From Streptomyces sp. B3I8 (lineage in GTDB: Bacteria > Actinomycetota > Actinomycetes > Streptomycetales > Streptomycetaceae), in assembly GCF_030816915.1 (NCBI RefSeq), contig NZ_JAUSYN010000002.1, positions 7,267,501 to 7,331,500 of the forward strand: 64,000 nt of DNA, read 5' to 3'. Below, in pieces: positions 58,827-64,000 of the stretch. Made by a program: the position numbers and the translations under genes. Below the pieces are notes generated by a model. That model was not told the DNA's origin. It searched no databases and saw nothing but the letters and a program-made list of their open reading frames with translations. How positions within the stretch are numbered: position 1 is the stretch's first letter; each line of letters opens with the position of its first letter.

Positions 58827-58911
58827 CGGGGGACGAAGGGGCGGCGAGGGCGGCGGGGGCGGCACAGGCGGCGGGGGTGCCCAGACGGTGGGGGCGGCGG
58901 GTGTCGCGGGG
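58827..58911 (+). other. G-run-rich spacer within the operon
   Basis: Eight or more runs of three to five G on the plus strand between the permease and GH20 genes. Potential G-quadruplex DNA on the template strand. Confidence 0.5.
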
Positions 58912-58938
58912 GCGCCGGAACGGCGGAGGCGCGACGGA

Positions 58939-59775
58939 TCAGCCCTTGACCGCGCCGGCCGCGAAGCCGGACGTGACGTGCCGTTGCAGCAGCAGGAACA
59001 CCACCAGGGCGGGAAGCGAGAACAGGGTGGAGGCGGCCATGGTGGCGCCCCAGTCGGTGCCGAACACGTTGTGGAACGAGGACAGCCACACCGGGAGCGT
59101 GCGGTGGTCCTGCTGCTTGATGATCAGGAAGTTGGCGTAGGCGAACTCGTTCCACGCCGTGATGTAGCCGAACAGGGATGTCGCCATCAGCCCGGGTGCC
59201 AGCAGCGGCAGGGCCACGTGCCGGAACGCCGACAGCCGCGTGCAGCCGTCCAGTTGGGCGCACTCCTCCAGCTCCGGCGGGATCGTCGAGAGGAAGCCGC
59301 GCAGGACGACGATGGTGAACGGCAGGGTCATCATGAAGTACACGAGCGTCAGCGTGGGCAGCCGGTCGAGCATGTCGGTGTCCCGTGCGATGATGTACAC
59401 GGGGATGATGAGCGACTCCCAGGGCGCCATCTGGGCGACGAACACCGCCAGCATGAACTGCCGCCGGCCCCGCCAGCGCATCCGTGCCACGGCGAACGAG
59501 GCGCCGAGCGCGACCAGCAGCGCGAGCAGAACGGTGCCGAGCGTCACCAGCAGACTGTTGCGCCAGAACAGCCCGAACCCGTCCGCGTCCACCGCCCGCC
59601 GGAAGTGCTCCAGCGTCCAGGTGCGCGGGACCAGCCGGGGGTGGGCGGACTGGATGTCGCGGTTGGGGGTGAACGCGGTGGTGATCATCCAGTAGACGGG
59701 GAAGAGGCAGACCACCACCGTCGCACTCGCGGCCAGGTGCAGGGGAAGACGGCGAAGTGCCCTCTGCGTACTCAC
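58939..59775 (-). CDS. CUT1 sugar ABC permease (MalG type)
   Basis: A 278-residue permease with six helices: VVVCLFPVYWMITTAF, NSLLVTLGTVLLALLVALG, the EAA loop ELEECAQLDGCTRLSAFRHVALPLLAPGL and a GTDWGATMAAS region. GTG overlaps the stop of the partner permease. DasC/NgcG-like by locus. Confidence 0.93.
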   Translation of the reverse strand: MSTQRALRRLPLHLAASATVVVCLFPVYWMITTAFTPNRDIQSAHPRLVPRTWTLEHFRRAVDADGFGLFWRNSLLVTLGTVLLALLVALGASFAVARMRWRGRRQFMLAVFVAQMAPWESLIIPVYIIARDTDMLDRLPTLTLVYFMMTLPFTIVVLRGFLSTIPPELEECAQLDGCTRLSAFRHVALPLLAPGLMATSLFGYITAWNEFAYANFLIIKQQDHRTLPVWLSSFHNVFGTDWGATMAASTLFSLPALVVFLLLQRHVTSGFAAGAVKG

Positions 59776-60740
59776 AGTTCGGCCTCCTGACGGAACATCT
59801 GCCGGAAGTAGAGGACCAGCACGCCCGACATCAGGAGCACCGTGAGCATGGACGCCGTCGAGCCGAGGTCGTAGCGCTGCTGGGCGAGCGCCGTCTGCAC
59901 GGCGTACACCGGCAGGATCGTGGTGGCGTCGCCGGGACCGCCGCGTGTCATCACCCAGATCTGCACGAACGCCCGGAACGTCCAGATGACCTCGAGCGAG
60001 AGCACCAGCATGAACAGGGGCCGCAGGATCGGCAGGGTCACCGACCGGAAGACGCGGACCGCGGAGGCGCCGTCCAGCCGCGCGGCCTCGTACAGTTCGC
60101 AGGGCACGGTGGTGAGCGCCGAGTACAGGGTGATCGCCGCGAACGGCACCGACTGCCACACCACGAGCGCCACCAGGATGGCGAAGGCCGCGGACCCGTG
60201 CGCCAGCCACGGGTAGTCCTCGAACGAGTCGAATCCGAGGCCGGTGAGGATGTGGTTGACGATCCCGAACCGTGAGTGGAACAGCCACTGGAAGACCGTC
60301 GTCGCCGAGACCACGGGCATCGCCCAGGCCATCACCAGCGCGCTGAGCACCGCGGTGCGCCAGCGGCGGCCCAGACGCTCGATCATCAGCGCCACCAGCG
60401 TCGACAGCGTCATGATCAGGGCCACATTGACCGCCATGAACAGGAAGGTGCGGCGCACGACCGTCCAGAACCGCGGATCGGTCAGCAGGGCGCGGTAGTT
60501 GGCGAAGCCGACGAAGTGCGCGTCGCCGAGGACGAGCTGGCGCAGGCCGAAGTCCTGGAAGGAGATCAGCACCGCCCGGGCCAGCGGGTAGACGAGCAGG
60601 TACAGCATGCCGAGGACGGCGGGCGCGATCAGCAGAAAGGGCCAGACACCGGCCATGGTGGGGCGGCGGGCCGGACCCGGCGGGCGGCGGGGCGGCGGTA
60701 CGAGGGGGCGGTGCGCGGCCCGCTCACGGACGACCGACAT
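59772..60740 (-). CDS. CUT1 sugar ABC permease (MalF type)
   Basis: A 322-residue permease: cytoplasmic Pro/Arg-rich N-terminus, then FLLIAPAVLGMLYLLVYPLARA, VALIMTLSTLVALMIERL, the EAA loop ELYEAARLDGASAVRVFRSVTLPIL and WVMTRGGPGDATTIL. No ATPase gene is present in the locus; CUT1 systems in Streptomyces usually share MsiK encoded elsewhere. DasB-like by locus. Confidence 0.93.
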   Translation of the reverse strand: MSVVRERAAHRPLVPPPRRPPGPARRPTMAGVWPFLLIAPAVLGMLYLLVYPLARAVLISFQDFGLRQLVLGDAHFVGFANYRALLTDPRFWTVVRRTFLFMAVNVALIMTLSTLVALMIERLGRRWRTAVLSALVMAWAMPVVSATTVFQWLFHSRFGIVNHILTGLGFDSFEDYPWLAHGSAAFAILVALVVWQSVPFAAITLYSALTTVPCELYEAARLDGASAVRVFRSVTLPILRPLFMLVLSLEVIWTFRAFVQIWVMTRGGPGDATTILPVYAVQTALAQQRYDLGSTASMLTVLLMSGVLVLYFRQMFRQEAEL

Positions 60741-60777
60741 GGACGCACTCCTTTCGCCGGCGGTCGCGGTGGGTGGG

Positions 60778-62043
60778 TCAGGTGCCGGACTTCATGGCCC
60801 GGGTGATCGCGTCGGACGCCTTCTTCGCCTCGCGGGCGGGGTCCCCGCCGGTGAGGACCGCCGTCATGTAGTCCTTGACCGGGTTCTTGGCCTCGACGGC
60901 GGCCCAGCCCGGCGTGTTCGGCGTCGCGTGCCCCCGGGCCGCGCCGACCGCCATGGCCGAGGCGCCCGGGTCGCCGGCGACCGCCGACGCCAGCGTCGTG
61001 CGGTTCGGCACATAGCTCATCGCGACCGCGAGCTTCTTCTGCCAGGCGTCGCCGGTGATCTCCTTGACGAACGTGTACGCCGCGTCGTGATGTCGCGACA
61101 CCACCGGGATCACCAGGTCCGAACCGCCGGTGAACACCGAGCCGGGACGGTCCGCCGTCTTCCCGGGGATCGGGAAGAAGCCCAGCTTGCCCTTGAGCCC
61201 GGGGTTGTTCTGGGTGACGACGTTGGCGCCGCCCGGCGTGCTGACGATCTGGGCCACCTGCTCCTTGGCCATCACCTCGGCCTGCGGCGGGTTCGCCTCG
61301 TCGGAGTCCTTGGGCCCCTTGCCGAGCGCCTGGAGCTTCTTGTAGAAGGCCATCGCGCGCAGCGCCCCGGGCGTGTCCAGGGTGCCGTGCCAGGAGCCGC
61401 CGGACTCGGTGGCGAGATCGCCGCCCTCGTCCCAGACGAAGCCCGCCAGGGTGTACCAGTTCTGTCCGGGCAGGTAGACGCCCTGCCGGCCGCTCTTGTC
61501 GAGCTTCCTCGTCGCGTCGATCCACCGCTCCCGCGTGGTGATCTTCGAGGCGTCGATCCCGGCCTTCTCGAACAGGTCCTTGCGGTAGACGACGACGCGG
61601 TTCGCCGCGTAGTACGGGATGCCGTACTGCTTGCCCTGATAGGCACCGGGCTCCGCGAGGCCCCCCAGCCAGGAGGCGCCTCCGAGGTCGGAGACCTTGT
61701 CGCTGAGGTCCAGCAGACCGCCGCTCTGCGCGAACTGGGCCACCTGGGTGTTGCCGGTCTCGATGACATCGGGGGCGTCGTTGCCGGCCAGCGCGGCGGT
61801 GACCTTCTCCCCGATGCCGTCCCACTCCTGTATCTGCACCCGGACGTCGATGTCGGGATGGGCCTTCTCGAAGCCCTTCTCGAACTCCTTCTGGAACGCG
61901 GCCGACACGCTGTCGCGCATCAGCCACACGTCGATGGCGGTCCGCCCGCCGTCACCGGACGCCCCGTCGGAGCCGGACGAACTGCAGGCACTGATTCCTA
62001 CGGCCGCGACGAGCGACAGGCCGACGAGCAAGCGGTGCTTCAC
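60778..62043 (-). CDS. CUT1 sugar-binding lipoprotein (DasA-like)
   Basis: A 421-residue family 1 solute-binding protein. Lipobox GISAC near residue 20; mature start TAIDVWLMRDSVSAAFQKEFE; DVIETGNTQVAQFAQSGGLLDLSD; YGIPYYAANRVVVYRKDLF; FTGGSDLVIPV. Resemblance to DasA plus the GH20 gene suggests N,N'-diacetylchitobiose or a related GlcNAc oligomer as ligand (inference). GTG start with gaggtga. First gene of the operon; a 24-bp near-palindrome lies 35 bp upstream. Confidence 0.9.
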   Translation of the reverse strand: MKHRLLVGLSLVAAVGISACSSSGSDGASGDGGRTAIDVWLMRDSVSAAFQKEFEKGFEKAHPDIDVRVQIQEWDGIGEKVTAALAGNDAPDVIETGNTQVAQFAQSGGLLDLSDKVSDLGGASWLGGLAEPGAYQGKQYGIPYYAANRVVVYRKDLFEKAGIDASKITTRERWIDATRKLDKSGRQGVYLPGQNWYTLAGFVWDEGGDLATESGGSWHGTLDTPGALRAMAFYKKLQALGKGPKDSDEANPPQAEVMAKEQVAQIVSTPGGANVVTQNNPGLKGKLGFFPIPGKTADRPGSVFTGGSDLVIPVVSRHHDAAYTFVKEITGDAWQKKLAVAMSYVPNRTTLASAVAGDPGASAMAVGAARGHATPNTPGWAAVEAKNPVKDYMTAVLTGGDPAREAKKASDAITRAMKSGT

Positions 62044-62077
62044 GGGTCACCTCGGAGAGTCGCGCCTGGGGTCGCAT

Positions 62078-62101
62078 CTGACCAGTTGGTCAACTGGTCA
62101 G
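62078..62101. promoter_or_regulatory. GntR operator at the SBP promoter
   Basis: Two 11-bp arms (ctgaccagttg and complement) with a 2-bp centre. It contains tggtcaactggtcagg (62087-62102), repeated exactly near the GntR gene. Confidence 0.7.
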
Positions 62102-62192
62102 GTGACCTCTGTTGGTGGAGAAAGGTGGCATAGACCAATGCGGCCGTCAACCCTCGATGAACTGCGAATAGTTGTCGATCTCGGGCGGCACG

Positions 62193-62217
62193 TGGTCAAC
62201 TGGTCAGGCAACTGGTC
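62193..62217. promoter_or_regulatory. GntR operator at its own gene
   Basis: tggtcaactggtcagg (62193-62208) followed by another aactggtc (62210-62217), 21 bp before the GntR start codon. Confidence 0.65.
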
Positions 62218-62237
62218 GTACGAAAACGGGGAGTGAC

Positions 62238-63101
62238 GTGAACGCCGACGCCGACGGCGGTGCGCCGGGACCGGTGCTCAAACGCGAGCTGGTGCGCGAC
62301 CACATCCTCCAGCTGATCGAGTCCCAGCACCCCGGCGACCCGATCCCCTCCGAACGCGCCCTGTGCGCCCGCCTCGGGGTGTCCCGGCCTACCCTCCGCG
62401 CCGCCGTCGATGAACTCGTCGCCGCCGGGCTTCTCGTCCGCGAACACGGCCGCGGCATGTTCGTCGCACCCGGGAAGATCACCCAGGAGCTGGTCTCCGG
62501 GGAACAGACGATGACGGTGCCCCAGGCCGACGGCGTCTGGTCCAGCCGGCTGCTGGAGTTCACCACCCTGCAGGCGGGCGCCCGCATCGGCCACCGGCTG
62601 CGGCTCTCACCCGCGGCGAAGATCGTCTACGTGGCCCGGCTGCGCCTCGTCGACGGAACGCCCATGGCGATCGAGCACCTGCACATCCGCGCCGACCTCG
62701 TGCCCGGCCTCACCCCGCAGGAACTGGAGAACGGCGACCTCTACGAGCATCTGCGCCGCCACCACGACGTTCACGTCCGCGAAGCCGTACAGGGCATCGA
62801 GCCGACCGTCGTCACCCGCGCCGAGGCGGAACTGCTCGACGTGCCCGAACTCTCGCCCGCGCTGCTCTTCGAACGGCTCACCTCGGACGTGCGCGGGCGG
62901 CCCGTGGAGTACGTGCACTCGCTCTACCGCGGAGACCGCTACCGCATCGTCTCCCGCCTCACCCTCGGCCCCACCACCGCCACGACCGCGGCCCCGGCCG
63001 AACCGGCGCCCGGCCACCACCCGGGCATCCCGCCCGGCGACTTCGCCCACGGCGACCCCGTCGCCTCCTCCACCCGGGGCGACGTCCAGCAGGCCCCCTG
63101 A
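62238..63101 (+). CDS. GntR-family (HutC/DasR-like) regulator
   Basis: A 287-residue regulator: winged HTH (residues 20-75, IPSERALCARLGVSRPTLRAAVDELVAAGLLVREHGRGMFVA) and a UTRA ligand domain (LRLVDGTPMAIEHLHI, ERLTSDVRGRPVEYVHSLYRGDRYRIV) as in DasR. The GTG at 62238 has ggggag upstream. The C-terminal 40 residues are a disordered extension absent from DasR. Divergent from the sugar transporter operon; both promoters carry the same 16-bp sequence, so it is the evident repressor. The effector may be an amino-sugar phosphate (family inference). Confidence 0.9.
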   Translation: MNADADGGAPGPVLKRELVRDHILQLIESQHPGDPIPSERALCARLGVSRPTLRAAVDELVAAGLLVREHGRGMFVAPGKITQELVSGEQTMTVPQADGVWSSRLLEFTTLQAGARIGHRLRLSPAAKIVYVARLRLVDGTPMAIEHLHIRADLVPGLTPQELENGDLYEHLRRHHDVHVREAVQGIEPTVVTRAEAELLDVPELSPALLFERLTSDVRGRPVEYVHSLYRGDRYRIVSRLTLGPTTATTAAPAEPAPGHHPGIPPGDFAHGDPVASSTRGDVQQAP

Positions 63102-63119
63102 GTGCGCGCACGCGCGCAC
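63102..63119. repeat. Alternating purine-pyrimidine palindrome
   Basis: gtgcgcgc-ac-gcgcgcac directly after the GntR stop; could act as a terminator stem or adopt Z-DNA. Confidence 0.5.
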
Positions 63120-63210
63120 CGGTGGTGTCGCGCGGGTCACGCGTGGGCATCCGTCCGGCTGGGACCATACTGGTCGGGTCCCCCCGGGTCCCCTCCCACA
63201 GAACGGTTCC

Positions 63211-64000
63211 ATGGCCAAGAACAGCAGCTCCGAGAAGCTCGTCCCCGCCACCGTGTGGCTGGCGCGGGGCCGCCACCCCGGGCACGAGCCCGAGCAGGAC
63301 GCCCGCCGCAACCTGATCGCCCTCAAGGCGGCCGGGGTGCTCGACGACTTCCTGGACCTCGACCCCGTCGAGGCGGCCCGCTCCACCGTCCTGCACCCGA
63401 GGGAGGCGGCCGCCGACCCCGGCCCGTCGGCCCGGCGCCTCTTCGAGGCCCGCTGGCGCGTCGCCGACGACGTCACCGTCCGCGCGCAGCTCACCACGTA
63501 CGACCCCGAGAACCGCCGCAAGGACGGGGAGGGCGTCACCTGGGTCCTCGCCGCCGAGGCCGAGCGCCCCTGGGACGCGCGCTGGCCCTCGCCCGCCACC
63601 ATGTTCTGGCCCGACAGCGAACAGGTCCCCTGGGACCACGACACCGTGCCGGACGTACGCCTGCGCGAGGTCAACCACCTGCCCAAGGACGGCGACGCGC
63701 TGCGCCACCGGCTGCGGGACTGCGTCCGCGGCAGCTGGTACATCCACCTGGTGGTGCACGAGGCGATGACGCCCGACGCGCGGGGGCAGCGGCCGCTCTC
63801 CGCGTTCCTGCCGCCCAGCCTGCGGCACCGCGTCGTCGAGCACCGGGCCACACCGGAACAGGCGCAGATCGCCGACTTCGAGATGAAACGGGAGCTGAAC
63901 GTCCGCATGCCGCGCGGCGGCGCCGTTGTCCTGCCCGCAGCGCCGCGCGGCACAGACCGCTCGGCGGAACGGGACGCGGAGCGGTTCACCGTGCGCAGCG
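63211..64000 (+). CDS. Unrecognised protein, 3' end outside window
   Basis: The frame is open from the ATG at 63211 to the window end (263 residues seen). The visible part is soluble and charged: KLVPATVWLARGRHPGHEPEQDA at the start, then ALKAAGVLDDFLDLDPVEAA, WVLAAEAERPWDARWP, TMFWPDSEQVPWDHD and WYIHLVVHEAMTPD. I know no domain for it. Base composition and codon bias are those of a native gene. CATACT at 63166-63171 may be its -10. It lies beyond the GntR gene with its own leader. Confidence 0.75.
   Translation, partial: MAKNSSSEKLVPATVWLARGRHPGHEPEQDARRNLIALKAAGVLDDFLDLDPVEAARSTVLHPREAAADPGPSARRLFEARWRVADDVTVRAQLTTYDPENRRKDGEGVTWVLAAEAERPWDARWPSPATMFWPDSEQVPWDHDTVPDVRLREVNHLPKDGDALRHRLRDCVRGSWYIHLVVHEAMTPDARGQRPLSAFLPPSLRHRVVEHRATPEQAQIADFEMKRELNVRMPRGGAVVLPAAPRGTDRSAERDAERFTVRS

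Noticed and set aside
62078..62217. Canonical DasR dre sites
   Set aside because: The dre consensus is ACTGGTCTAGACCAGT-like; here the half-sites point outward or are direct repeats, so they are treated as sites for the local GntR.
1..64000. tRNA, rRNA and riboswitch signals
   Set aside because: Reading the intergenic gaps I found no cloverleaf with CCA-type end, no rRNA-like segment and no recognisable riboswitch core.

Overview
The window is about 72-73% G+C with strongly G/C-biased third codon positions, many GTG starts, frequent 4-bp ATGA/GTGA gene overlaps and a dense set of regulators and secreted carbohydrate-active enzymes. This is typical of Streptomyces. I see no rRNA, tRNA, CRISPR array, transposase or integrase. 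About fifty protein genes are supported; the many other long open frames are high-GC shadows.

Left part (1-10.4 kb): a 5'-truncated FAD oxidoreductase, a TRIC-type channel, a secreted erythromycin-esterase-like protein, a SAM methyltransferase with an XRE-cupin regulator, an alpha/beta hydrolase divergent from a TetR regulator, a second alpha/beta hydrolase, and a small QGDV protein followed by a DUF6745 protein with a pentapeptide-like N-terminal repeat. From 10.6 to 16.1 kb runs a five-gene operon of the STM4015-4014-4013-4012-4011 type: leucine-rich-repeat protein, ATP-grasp-like protein, sulfatase-fold hydrolase and two radical SAM enzymes. Its function is unknown to me, and it is the best candidate here for an undescribed system. 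The flanking QGDV/DUF6745 pair diverges from it and shares its promoter type.

Middle (16-37 kb): a stress-like cluster (zinc alcohol dehydrogenase, SRPBCC protein, Rieske/DUF2231 membrane protein), htpG, a decayed ctaD fragment, a PPOX/F420-type protein, a MerR regulator divergent from a second copy of the alpha/beta hydrolase, a GDSL esterase, further MerR and TetR regulators, and an ECF-sigma/anti-sigma/ABC-export operon. That operon has an apparent autoregulated leaderless promoter and a 121-nt spacer without a single T. A TetR/aldo-keto reductase pair follows with two perfect palindromic operators, then a double-module Lrp regulator divergent from an SDR.

Right part (37-64 kb): a large SMI1/KNR4 protein; a DUF1996 protein, a secreted glycosidase and a LacI regulator with matching GAGCGCTC operators; VOC/LysR; then two sugar or peptide uptake loci. 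The first is ROK regulator-M81 peptidase-CutC (minus strand) opposite a Dpp-type ABC transporter and a ROK kinase (plus strand). The second is a das-like GntR regulator divergent from a CUT1 ABC transporter, GH20 hexosaminidase and CBM3-GH16 enzyme. They converge on a 48-bp perfect palindrome. Together they suggest scavenging of amino-sugar oligomers and beta-glucans. The window ends inside an unrecognised gene.

Short tandem repeats are unusually frequent, both in intergenic gaps and in the N-terminal codons of several genes.
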